Origin: a virus
IMG/VR virus record: IMGVR_UViG_3300005826_000294
Span: 1 to 64,000 of that record
Direction: 5' to 3' (one strand)
DNA: 64,000 nt
The notes below the pieces were generated by a model. It was not told the origin of the DNA. It was given only the letters and a program-made list of their open reading frames with translations, and made no database searches. Shown in pieces: positions 39,727-48,835 of this stretch (position 1 is its first letter; every line of letters starts with the position of its first letter). Both the position numbers and the translations under genes were made by a program.

Positions 39727-42700
39727 TATCCACACCTACTCTCACCACAATCTAAACAACTCATACATCCTTCTTCCATTCTTATATTTGAACTTCCACA
39801 CTTTTCACATAATACTTTCCTCATATCTAAACTTTCAGATAAAATATTACAAAGTCGTGCGGATAAACTTCCAGCATAAGAATTAGAATCTAATATGTCA
39901 ACCGCTTTATCTAAATTATTGGTTTTCATAGATAATGATAAAAATCTTGTTAATCTTGTTAAAGAATTATTGCTTCTATCAATATATTTTTGTATTCTAT
40001 CTTCCGCAACTCCCTGATTTGAAAGCATTTTTATTAGAGCATTACTAGTTTTAATAAATGAATCACTTTCTTTCTTTTTATAATTAAGAACAAAAACTTG
40101 ATAAGGATGCTTTATATTTTTATCCTTATAAGAAATCATTATGTAAAACTTATCTCCTCCTTCGGCTCTAACACATCTTGTAATAGTATCCATATTTGGA
40201 GTTTTTTTCTTCGCAAATTTCTCTGTAACCAAAACTCCTTCTCTTGATCCTTCTCTATAAACAGTAATTCCTTTTAATCCTTCTCGCCAAGCATCCATAT
40301 AAATTTGACTAACAACTTCTGGAGAAACATCTGCTGGTAAATTTATTGTACTAGAAATACTAGCATCAATGTGTTTTTGAAGAACCCCTTGAAGTTTAAC
40401 ACGATGTTGATAATCTATATCATGAGCGGTCACCCAATATTCTGGTAAATCTTGTTTCCCAACAATGTTAAAAAACCTAGAAATTCCCTGATGATATACT
40501 GAAAATTCCTTTTTCTCTTCTTTGCCCAACATTACATTTCTAGTATATGAAAAAGCAAAAATTGGTTCTGCACCTCCAGAACATTGAGCTATAATTGAAA
40601 GTGATCCGTTTGGAGCAATTGTTGAAATTGCGACATTTCTTAAACCATTTTCTTTAGCCTTTTGTTTTAATTCCTCTGGTAATGTAGCACAAAAACCACG
40701 AGAAAAATGAATATTTGGATCATATAAAGGAAATGGTCCACGAAGTTTTGCTAATTCAATAGAAGCATCATATTCATGTAATTTTTTAAACTCCATTAAT
40801 TTATCCGCAAACTGAATTGCTTCATCAGAATCATATTTTATTTTGAGAGAAACAAACATATCCGCAAGACCAGTAAGGCCTAACCCTATTCTACGACCAG
40901 ACACCGATGCTTCTTCCTGCTCAGCAAGAGCATGCTTTCCTATGTTTAATTGTACTACATTATCCAAATGTCTAACACCACGAGAAATCATCTCACCAAA
41001 TAATTCAAAATCAAATTCTGCTTGATCAGTAAAAGGATTTTTAACAAATTTATGTAATAATAGAGAAGATAATACGCAAGTTCCACCATTTTCTAATATT
41101 TGCTCACCACAATTTAAATTATTGAAATAAAACCATTTTCTTTTTCCAAAAGGAGTTGTACTTTCAAAAGCTCCTGTAAAAAAATTATGGAATTCATCTA
41201 CAGTACCATTGTAAACATTTTCATATCCACAAAACTCTACACTAACTACTCTATGATTATAATCTAAAGCAGATTCTTTTAATTGTTTGAAATTGAATTT
41301 TAATGTTTGGATAACATTGTTTTCGTTACAATATTGTTCCCATTCTTTTTTTCTAGGTTCTCTACTTAATTTAAATTTTAAATCTGTATATGCTTTAAGT
41401 TGATTTTCTTTATCTGTATATTCTTTAGATTTATATCCAGAATTTATATTACCCATATAAACAGAACGGCATTTTCTAGAACAAATTCCTGATTCTCTTC
41501 TACTATGATGAATTTCATATTCTTTACCACAAATTTCACAATTTTTAATAATAAAAATTTTCTTGTCCCTAATAATACAATTATATCCTTGTTCTAATAA
41601 TTCTAGATAGTATTTTTTATTTATAGGATCAAGATCAATATTATTTAAACCACATTTGTTAAATGCCCATTTTGATAATCCTAAAATCCCTCCAAGATGG
41701 TCATTACGCCATTTTGGAAATTGCTCCGTAATTTTATTATTTCTAGCATATTTAATCCAATCTTCATTAGAAAACATACATCCCAATTCTTTTGTAAGTA
41801 AAACTGCATGTTGCTTTAATTCTTCATTAGAAACATTACTAATGAATTTTGAATCATTTTCAAATCTAGTTATAATTCTTAGACTATCTCCTTTTTTTAA
41901 TTCATCAGTTCTTCTATAAGAACCATTTTTTAGTCTAAATTTATGATTATTAGTCACTTTAAGATGATTGCCATCATCAAATGTAATTTTATAAACTGGT
42001 TGATTATATCCAGTAATTCTAGGATTACGCATATTCCTTATAGATATTTTTTCATCATTGTCAAAACAAAATACAGGAACATCTTTACCTTCTTCAGCTA
42101 ATTGTTTAATCGAAACATTATTTCTTCCATCAGCAACATAAACCAAAGTATCACCAACAACACATGGATTTGTAGAATGAACTTTTAGTCTCTCATACGA
42201 ATCCGATGGAGACATTTCAACCATTTTTGTCCAAAATAAAAGACCAGGCTCTGCTGAATCACGAGCAGATAAGATAATTTTTTTCCATAAATCACGAGCC
42301 TTAATAGTTCTTTTTATTGTCTCGTGGTAAGTTTCAAAAGACAAAGTAAAATCATCATCATTTTCAACAGCCATCATAAAATCATCTGTTAATTTAATAC
42401 TTATATTAGCATATTTTACTTTATCTATATTATTATGCTTCATTTCAACAAACTTTTCAATATCTGGATGATTAACAGGAATTGTAATCATAAGAGCACC
42501 ACGACGCCCATGTTGTCCAACAAGCCCGGTAGTTAATGAATAAAGATCCATAAAACTTACAGCTCCTGTAGAAAATTTAGCACTATTAGACACCTTTGAA
42601 TCTTCTGGCCTAAGTTCTCCAATACATAGACCAATACCGCCACCGTATGAATATGTATGTGCTAATTTCTTTGCTGCATTGAAAATACCTTCTAAACTAT

Positions 42701-43103
42701 CATCTTCAATCTTTGTAACATAACAATTAGTGTAAGTTGCCTTATTAATATACTTATTTCCCAAAGCAAACATTTGCCTGCCTGCTGGTAAAAAATATTC
42801 ATATAATTCACGAAAATAACCTACTTTTTTTTTACCATTTGGAAACTCATTTTCTGCGGAAACTATACATTCTGCCCATCTGTCTTTTGCTTCTTCCAAA
42901 GTAAATTCAATTATCTTATTATCACCATCTCGAAGAGCATATTTTTTATAGAAAACAGATGTAGCAATTTCATCACCGCCAAAAGACTTTAAGGTTTTCA
43001 ATACATTTTCTCTATTTAGACCGCAATTATTTAATTCTGTATCAGATAAAATCCTATCTATTGTGGAACCAATATCATCATTTAAATAAATTAAGTTATT
43101 CAT
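39726..43103 (-). CDS. nrdJ: Adenosylcobalamin-dependent (class II) ribonucleotide reductase with intein
   Basis: 1125 residues, of which 314-664 are an intein, giving a 774-residue mature enzyme. Exteins: TNCYVTKIEDDSLEGIF (substrate Cys region), YSYGGGIGLCIGELRP, then after the intein CGEQIL, and the catalytic loop FSYTRNV. The C-terminus has the NrdJ tail CEKCGSSNIRMEEGC with redox Cys. Makes dNTPs from NTPs without oxygen and without a small subunit; needs B12 from the host. Coupled to sigma factor upstream (1 nt). Confidence 0.9.
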   Translation of the reverse strand: MNNLIYLNDDIGSTIDRILSDTELNNCGLNRENVLKTLKSFGGDEIATSVFYKKYALRDGDNKIIEFTLEEAKDRWAECIVSAENEFPNGKKKVGYFRELYEYFLPAGRQMFALGNKYINKATYTNCYVTKIEDDSLEGIFNAAKKLAHTYSYGGGIGLCIGELRPEDSKVSNSAKFSTGAVSFMDLYSLTTGLVGQHGRRGALMITIPVNHPDIEKFVEMKHNNIDKVKYANISIKLTDDFMMAVENDDDFTLSFETYHETIKRTIKARDLWKKIILSARDSAEPGLLFWTKMVEMSPSDSYERLKVHSTNPCVVGDTLVYVADGRNNVSIKQLAEEGKDVPVFCFDNDEKISIRNMRNPRITGYNQPVYKITFDDGNHLKVTNNHKFRLKNGSYRRTDELKKGDSLRIITRFENDSKFISNVSNEELKQHAVLLTKELGCMFSNEDWIKYARNNKITEQFPKWRNDHLGGILGLSKWAFNKCGLNNIDLDPINKKYYLELLEQGYNCIIRDKKIFIIKNCEICGKEYEIHHSRRESGICSRKCRSVYMGNINSGYKSKEYTDKENQLKAYTDLKFKLSREPRKKEWEQYCNENNVIQTLKFNFKQLKESALDYNHRVVSVEFCGYENVYNGTVDEFHNFFTGAFESTTPFGKRKWFYFNNLNCGEQILENGGTCVLSSLLLHKFVKNPFTDQAEFDFELFGEMISRGVRHLDNVVQLNIGKHALAEQEEASVSGRRIGLGLTGLADMFVSLKIKYDSDEAIQFADKLMEFKKLHEYDASIELAKLRGPFPLYDPNIHFSRGFCATLPEELKQKAKENGLRNVAISTIAPNGSLSIIAQCSGGAEPIFAFSYTRNVMLGKEEKKEFSVYHQGISRFFNIVGKQDLPEYWVTAHDIDYQHRVKLQGVLQKHIDASISSTINLPADVSPEVVSQIYMDAWREGLKGITVYREGSREGVLVTEKFAKKKTPNMDTITRCVRAEGGDKFYIMISYKDKNIKHPYQVFVLNYKKKESDSFIKTSNALIKMLSNQGVAEDRIQKYIDRSNNSLTRLTRFLSLSMKTNNLDKAVDILDSNSYAGSLSARLCNILSESLDMRKVLCEKCGSSNIRMEEGCMSCLDCGESRCG
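41112..42164 (-). mobile_element. Intein in the RNR active-site region
   Basis: 351 residues inserted at NP/CGEQ. N-terminal Cys in CVVGDTLVY, block B VTNNHKFRL, block F GTVDEFHNFFTG, terminal NNLN followed by Cys. The penultimate residue is Leu rather than His. The central part has CEICGKEYEIHHSRRESG with CSRKC, a zinc-bound nuclease-like insert rather than LAGLIDADG. Confidence 0.88.
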
Positions 43104-43738
43104 TATTTTACCTCAAAAAATTTTCTCAATTCTATATTTTTACGTAATTTTAAAACGGCACCAGAACTTATTTGTTCTATTCGTTGTTTTGTTAAAGAAA
43201 ATACATCACCGATCTGTTGATAAGTTTGACCTTCATTATGCCCATCTAATCCAAATCTCATCTTAATTACTTTCTTGTCCATATCAGGAAGTTCGTTTAT
43301 AGCTAAAAGCAACATCTTTTTTGCTTCTTTTTGTTCAAGAGTAGTTGCTGGTGTTGATTCATCAATATAATCTATAACATAATCAACAAGAACTTCCTTT
43401 TTTCTTCTCTTATGTTTTTTTAAATATATTCTAATTTTATTTTTGATATGCCAAATACAATAATGAAAAAAGTTCGGACATCTCGATGGGTCAAACTTAT
43501 CCATAGCCATCATAATTCCGAGACACGCTTCCTGCATTAAATCTTCATATATATTAGTATTCTTATAAAATGCTATTCTTTTTCCAATCATAAAACTCAT
43601 ACGAGATATTATACGACCTTGAATAAAAGATTTTTTATTTTTTGGAGCCTCTTTCCAAGCTTGTATAAGACCTAATATTTCATCATTATAGACATAGTAG
43701 GTCTTATCCCACTCTGTCTTTACCTCATTGTTTTCCAT
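43103..43738 (-). CDS. Sigma-70-family factor
   Basis: 211 residues. Region 2: YEDLMQEACLGIMMAMDKFDPSR and HIKNKIRIYLKK. Region 4: LPDMDKKVIKMRFGL then QTYQQIGDVFSLTKQRIEQI, a good HTH. No region 1.1 or 3 of note. Directs host RNA polymerase, most likely to phage middle or late promoters; candidate target motifs are listed separately. First in line ahead of RNR. Confidence 0.9.
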   Translation of the reverse strand: MENNEVKTEWDKTYYVYNDEILGLIQAWKEAPKNKKSFIQGRIISRMSFMIGKRIAFYKNTNIYEDLMQEACLGIMMAMDKFDPSRCPNFFHYCIWHIKNKIRIYLKKHKRRKKEVLVDYVIDYIDESTPATTLEQKEAKKMLLLAINELPDMDKKVIKMRFGLDGHNEGQTYQQIGDVFSLTKQRIEQISSGAVLKLRKNIELRKFFEVK

Positions 43739-44289
43739 TATTTACCTACTGTGGGTGGAGTCCACCCATTATTAAGGTCTTCTTTAAAAACAGGACGAAG
43801 ATCATTAAGAGCATTGAATACAAATTTAGAATTTTTAAGTGCTGATTTCATAGCATCATATGTTCCACCACGTTTTTTTCCTACCCAAAATGCTATTACA
43901 AAACTAGCTTCCTCTATCATTTTACTATTTCTTTCAAAATATTTAGAAACATCGTATTCAATATTAGGATCAGGTTCCATAATATTTATTCCAATTGCTT
44001 TCTGTAATTGTCTATCTAACTCTTTTCTTTGTTCGTACGTCCAATAGGACGCTTGAACTTTTGGATGAAATGGTAAATATAATCTAAATTTTACATTATT
44101 TTCTATACAGGCAGAACCTACCCATAAATCAGCACCTAAGGCTCCACCCAAATTAAAACATAAATTTTCACCATATTCTTTTTTAAGCTTCCATACAACA
44201 TCATCAGCTATTCTTTGTATTGTTGATGGGTTATAATGAGATATTAAAAAAGAATCGGGGCGATGCCCCGTTATAGCAATATGAATCAT
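43738..44289 (-). CDS. SLOG-family protein (YpsA/DprA-like Rossmann fold)
   Basis: 183 residues, AAGGAG upstream. AITGHRPDSF and LGGALGADLWVG form the nucleotide-binding turns of SLOG proteins; SYWTYEQRKELDRQLQKA and WVGKKRGGTYDAM follow as in YpsA. SLOG domains bind nucleotides or derivatives and occur in stress and defence signalling. Role here unknown. Between SpoVR and the sigma factor. Confidence 0.82.
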   Translation of the reverse strand: MIHIAITGHRPDSFLISHYNPSTIQRIADDVVWKLKKEYGENLCFNLGGALGADLWVGSACIENNVKFRLYLPFHPKVQASYWTYEQRKELDRQLQKAIGINIMEPDPNIEYDVSKYFERNSKMIEEASFVIAFWVGKKRGGTYDAMKSALKNSKFVFNALNDLRPVFKEDLNNGWTPPTVGK

Positions 44290-44298
44290 ATTTTCTCC

Positions 44299-45738
44299 TT
44301 ATGGTAAAATAATTCGACCACGATAGGGTTGATCTTCTTCAACTTCTTCAAAACTTAATCCTTCATCTAAATTCTTCTCATAATATCCACCCTCATCAAA
44401 ACAAAGAATAATTTCCTCATCTTCCTCATTTTTAGTATAAAGTTCAATACGAGCTGCCCATAAATCCCAAATATATTCAAGTGTTTTGGAAGCAAATTTA
44501 TGATCAAGAGTCCCAGATTCAGAACTATTATGTTTCAAAATAAGAGTACCATCAGGACCAATTTCAGTAATCACAATCTTAGGAACTCCTCCATTATATA
44601 AAGAAGAAATTAGAGTTTCTACAACACAATCTCTAATTCTCTCTTTAACTTCAATAAACTTATCTCCCTTATGATCCTTTGGATAATCATCAACATATCC
44701 AAAAGTAAATAATTTCATTTCTTCAACCAAATCAGCAGTTAAATAATTTCTAATAAAAGATATATCATTTTCGTTTTTAATTACATCAAATACTTTTTTT
44801 CTCCCTTCACCTTTCCCATATTTTTCATCCCATCTTTTTTCGATGTCTTTAAAAATCTTAAACCCAAGATAATATGGGTTTATTCTAAAGGGATTCCCGC
44901 CAGGTTGAACAACTTTTTCATGAGTTCTTAGAAAATCTACATATTCTGAAGAACTTAAATTATAATTATACATAACTTCCGCATGCCAATAACTAGCTGC
45001 CCCCTCATGAACTATCTTTGTTTGCATCTGTGGATAAAAATAAAACTGCTCTTCTCTTATAATATCAAGAACATCCTTCTCCCATTCTTCCAATGGAGCA
45101 TAATTTATAAAAAACCATAATAAATCTTTTTCTGGATGTGGAGGAATTTTATTACAAGAAACATTAGGTTTTGGTTTCTTTTTTATTAACAAATCATCAA
45201 ACTCATTTGGTTTTCTTCTATTACATTTTACAGGTTTAACTCCATATGGTTTTCTATAAAGTCCCTTATGCCAATCAATATGATGACTCAAAGCCATACC
45301 AATATCCATTAAATGCTCAACTTTTTCAAACCCATATTTTTCAATATAATCTTCAATTCTTCCTGCATGCTCGGCAGCATGTTTAATCATATTTCTATTA
45401 GTATTTTCAAACATATAATTGTTTTTAAACACAGCACTATGCCCTTGACAATGCGCTACTATAAACAAATTTTGAACTTCTGTGTTCGTATCTAAAAGAA
45501 AAGCATAAGAAGGATTGTTGTTTAATATTACTTCATAAATTTTGGAATATCCCATCTCGCCTGTTGCTTTTTGAAAATCATATGAACGACCATAACTCCA
45601 ATGCCTAGCTCTAGTAGGAAGACCATAAGCACATATATTAAACATCGTAGATCGTTCAATTATCTCATGAACAACAGGAAAAGCATCAATCCCAAGTTCT
45701 AATCCAACTTCTATTACTTCTTCAAATCGTTTATTCAT
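44299..45738 (-). CDS. spoVR: SpoVR-family protein
   Basis: 479 residues, full length for the family. Signature AYGLPTRARHWSYGRSYD, KIYEVILNNNPSYAFLLDTN, LFIVAHCQGHSAVFKNN and SHHIDWH with conserved His residues. In bacteria spoVR follows prkA and yeaH; the same order is found here, with ATGA overlap to yeaH. Bacterial function is sporulation cortex (Bacillus) or stress/stationary response (enterics). In a phage it may redirect that pathway. Confidence 0.92.
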   Translation of the reverse strand: MNKRFEEVIEVGLELGIDAFPVVHEIIERSTMFNICAYGLPTRARHWSYGRSYDFQKATGEMGYSKIYEVILNNNPSYAFLLDTNTEVQNLFIVAHCQGHSAVFKNNYMFENTNRNMIKHAAEHAGRIEDYIEKYGFEKVEHLMDIGMALSHHIDWHKGLYRKPYGVKPVKCNRRKPNEFDDLLIKKKPKPNVSCNKIPPHPEKDLLWFFINYAPLEEWEKDVLDIIREEQFYFYPQMQTKIVHEGAASYWHAEVMYNYNLSSSEYVDFLRTHEKVVQPGGNPFRINPYYLGFKIFKDIEKRWDEKYGKGEGRKKVFDVIKNENDISFIRNYLTADLVEEMKLFTFGYVDDYPKDHKGDKFIEVKERIRDCVVETLISSLYNGGVPKIVITEIGPDGTLILKHNSSESGTLDHKFASKTLEYIWDLWAARIELYTKNEEDEEIILCFDEGGYYEKNLDEGLSFEEVEEDQPYRGRIILP

Positions 45739-46901
45739 CTTCCACCTACATTTGGTAAAAATTCTTTAAGGGTTTGGTAAATATCTTCACGCTTCTCTAT
45801 TGTGGCAACTACGAACCTCTCATTATCAGCAAGTTCTCCGTCTTTTTCAAAAATATCAGCTAAATTAGACCACAATGATGTTCCTCCAGACCATCCCCAA
45901 AAATTAGAAGATACTTGAACTTCACCATATCCTACAGATTGACATAATGGAAGAATGTCTTTTACAGATTTTAAACACCTACTATTATCTTCCGGCCAAT
46001 TATCTCCATCGGAAAAAGCAAATACATAATTATTCCAAATATTTGTTGGAAACCTATCTTCTATTATTTTTCTCGCTAAAATAAATCCCGAACTAACCAT
46101 TGTCCCACCAGATTGAGAAATCTTGAAAAAATTCTCCTCTTCAACTTCCTTTGCCTCTGTATCATGAGCAATAAATACTAATTCCACATTATCATACTTT
46201 TTCTCAAGAAACCTAACCATCCACCAAAAAAATGATTTAACAATATATTTCTTTTCAGAAGTCATGCTTCCTGATCTATCCATAATAAGAATAACTGTAG
46301 CATTAGAATGCCGCTCAATAACTTCTTCATATACTTTATATCTTAAATCAGATGGATCAAAACCTCCGATTTTCATTTTCCCCTTCATAGCATTCTTTCT
46401 CATATTTCTTAATACAGTCCTTCTCTTATCTATATTAGAAGCTAATCCTTTCTCTGCTATATCTTGAAAAACAACATCTTCGGTTTCTATCTCTATAGAT
46501 TTTTCTTTTTGCTCCATCCAAGGTAGATCAAGATCTTCAAGCATCATTTCTACAATTTCTTCAATATCTACCTCTTCCTCATAAACATCTTCACCAGATT
46601 CTTGACCGGCCTTTCCTTTTCCCTGACCAGGATTTTCTTTAGCAATTATATCACCAGGATCACCATCCCCTTGCCCCACACCCTTTTGCTTATTGTTCTT
46701 GCCAAATTTAAATCTCCACATATCCAAAAACTTAATGGGAACTTTTACTTTCTTTCCACCCTTTGAAGAAATTATATTTTCTTCAGATATTAAATCATGT
46801 AGATTCTTTTTAATTGCTTCCCTTATTCTCTGTTTATGTCTTTCCGAGTCAATAGCCCCCGGTTTTCTTAAACTCCAAATATCTTTAAAACTATCGGACA
46901 T
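45735..46901 (-). CDS. yeaH: YeaH/YhbH (DUF444) VWA protein
   Basis: 388 residues. Typical DUF444 N-terminus (RHKQRIREAIKKNL), a Gly/Asp/Lys linker about 70-105, then a VWA domain with MIDAS DRSGSM (208-213), SQSGGTMVSSGF and AFSDGDNW. 8 nt after prkA, 4-nt overlap with spoVR. In bacteria it works with the PrkA/YeaG kinase in a stress module. Confidence 0.93.
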   Translation of the reverse strand: MSDSFKDIWSLRKPGAIDSERHKQRIREAIKKNLHDLISEENIISSKGGKKVKVPIKFLDMWRFKFGKNNKQKGVGQGDGDPGDIIAKENPGQGKGKAGQESGEDVYEEEVDIEEIVEMMLEDLDLPWMEQKEKSIEIETEDVVFQDIAEKGLASNIDKRRTVLRNMRKNAMKGKMKIGGFDPSDLRYKVYEEVIERHSNATVILIMDRSGSMTSEKKYIVKSFFWWMVRFLEKKYDNVELVFIAHDTEAKEVEEENFFKISQSGGTMVSSGFILARKIIEDRFPTNIWNNYVFAFSDGDNWPEDNSRCLKSVKDILPLCQSVGYGEVQVSSNFWGWSGGTSLWSNLADIFEKDGELADNERFVVATIEKREDIYQTLKEFLPNVGGR

Positions 46902-46909
46902 TTTTCACC

Positions 46910-48835
46910 TTATCTCGTTCTAGACATAATGTTATTTACATAACGAAGTAATTCATTAGCACTCTCTGCAGTATATCCATGATAATCAACTAAAGAACTA
47001 ATAACAGAATTTAATTTCTTTAACGCTTCAGGTTCAGGATTTCTTGTAGAAACTGTTAATCTAATAGTGTCAGCTCTTTCCTCAAAAAGTTGCTTCTGTA
47101 AAGCTTCCTTTAATTTTGGGTGGCTTTGCCACTTATATTCTCCATCTTCATTCTTAGTCTTTAACATTTTTCTATAAACTTCAGATCTAAATGAATCCTT
47201 TCCTGTGCTTGTAATCTCTACCTTTTCTTCAACACTTCTCATTAATTCTTCATCTGGATCAACTAACTCATCCCACTCATTTTTACACTTACTATCATCT
47301 AAATATGCAGCAACATTATCAAGATAATTTTCAAGCAAATTGTTAATTTCATATTCAAAATTAACAAAAAAAGCCTTTTGAACCTCATTCATCGCAATCT
47401 TATTATATTCTTCAACACATAAAGAAACAAGATTTTCTAGTTTTTCTACTGCTTCATCATCAAGTTTAGCATTTGTTGGAAGACCTTCCTTAATACTTCT
47501 AAGAGCACTAATAGGAGTAATATATGTTGCTCCATGCTTTGCTAAACACGCAGAAAGTCTATTAATAATATATCTTGGAGAAACTCCATCTAATCCTTCC
47601 CTTTCAGCCGATTTTTGAAGTTCCTTAATATCCTCTTTCGTAAATCCATCAACATCCTTACCATTATATAAATGCATCTTTTGTAGAATTGTTATGCTCT
47701 TATCTTTTGGTTCTTCCAATCTGGACAAAATAGCAAACATCGCGGCAATTTTAAGAGTATGAGGAGCAATATGAATATTCTTAAATCCATCCGCTTCTTT
47801 CATTAATTTCTCATAAATCCTAACCTCATTATCTACCCCTAGATTATATGGAAACGGAATTAACCAAAGTCTATCATGTAGAGCTTCTTCAGTCTTATCT
47901 CCTCGGAACTTTAAAAATTCTGTTTCATTAGAATGACCTACAGGAACTAAATCAGCATAAATTAACGGAAACCTTTCAGTTTTAATTCTCTTTTCTTGAA
48001 CCAATGTTAAAAGGATATATCTGAATTTTGGATCTACCTTCAAAAGCTCAATAAATTCCATAACTCCTCTATTAGAAATATTAAGCTCTCCATCAAAGTT
48101 ATAAGCTAAAGGATGAGACTCTACTCCAAACTCTTCCAATTTGGCAAAATTAACAGACCCTGTAAGTTCTGATTGTGATTGACTCTTTTTATCAGCTGGT
48201 TGAAATGTTCCAATACCAATTCTATTCATCTCCGATAAAAATATTCTCTTTACAGGAATTTTCCAGAAATCTTCTCCAAATTCATTTTGTAATCTATAAG
48301 CACATTTTGGACAAAGATCTCCTTCAATAGAAATTCCGTACTCTTCCTTTAATCCTTTTCGTGCGGAATGAGGTATAGCATTAAGAGGATTTTCAAACAT
48401 TGGACAACCATCAATCGCAAAAAGCCTTCCACTCTCTGTCCTAGAAAAAAGTTCTAAACCCTTTTTAAGAGTTGTAACAAATTGACTCTTACCAGAGCTA
48501 GTGGGTCCCCATAATAATAAAAGTCTTTTCTTCGCATCAGATCCATTCCCCGCAGCTCTAAAAAACTCCATAACTTGAGCTAAAACATGATCGATTCCAA
48601 ACAACTCATCTTCAAAAAATTTATATTTTGGTGTCTTATCAATAAAATCAACTCCCTGTTCTTCAATCATTCTACAAACTCTAGAATGTGATGTTTCATT
48701 ATAAGAAGGATTTTCCAAAACCATAGGAAGATAGTCTTTTAGTGTTCCAGACCATTTAGTAAGATCCAAATTACTTGTAGATTCTTCTACTAAATTTAAA
48801 ATACTTTTCTTCTTACTGTTTGTTACTTTGATCAT
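46910..48835 (-). CDS. prkA: PrkA/YeaG-type serine protein kinase (AAA+)
   Basis: 641 residues, matching bacterial PrkA length. AAA+ part: Walker A GPTSSGKS (110-117), the family's cysteine pair in GDLCPKCAYRLQNEF, FLSEMNRIGIGTFQPAD and VPVGHSNETEFLKFRGD. The C-terminal PrkA domain is present (RYIINRLSACLAKHG). It starts right at the stop of the endonuclease at 48836, so it is coupled to a homing gene. Bacterial PrkA phosphorylates proteins or acts as an ATP-dependent protease-like regulator under stress. Confidence 0.93.
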   Translation of the reverse strand: MIKVTNSKKKSILNLVEESTSNLDLTKWSGTLKDYLPMVLENPSYNETSHSRVCRMIEEQGVDFIDKTPKYKFFEDELFGIDHVLAQVMEFFRAAGNGSDAKKRLLLLWGPTSSGKSQFVTTLKKGLELFSRTESGRLFAIDGCPMFENPLNAIPHSARKGLKEEYGISIEGDLCPKCAYRLQNEFGEDFWKIPVKRIFLSEMNRIGIGTFQPADKKSQSQSELTGSVNFAKLEEFGVESHPLAYNFDGELNISNRGVMEFIELLKVDPKFRYILLTLVQEKRIKTERFPLIYADLVPVGHSNETEFLKFRGDKTEEALHDRLWLIPFPYNLGVDNEVRIYEKLMKEADGFKNIHIAPHTLKIAAMFAILSRLEEPKDKSITILQKMHLYNGKDVDGFTKEDIKELQKSAEREGLDGVSPRYIINRLSACLAKHGATYITPISALRSIKEGLPTNAKLDDEAVEKLENLVSLCVEEYNKIAMNEVQKAFFVNFEYEINNLLENYLDNVAAYLDDSKCKNEWDELVDPDEELMRSVEEKVEITSTGKDSFRSEVYRKMLKTKNEDGEYKWQSHPKLKEALQKQLFEERADTIRLTVSTRNPEPEALKKLNSVISSLVDYHGYTAESANELLRYVNNIMSRTR

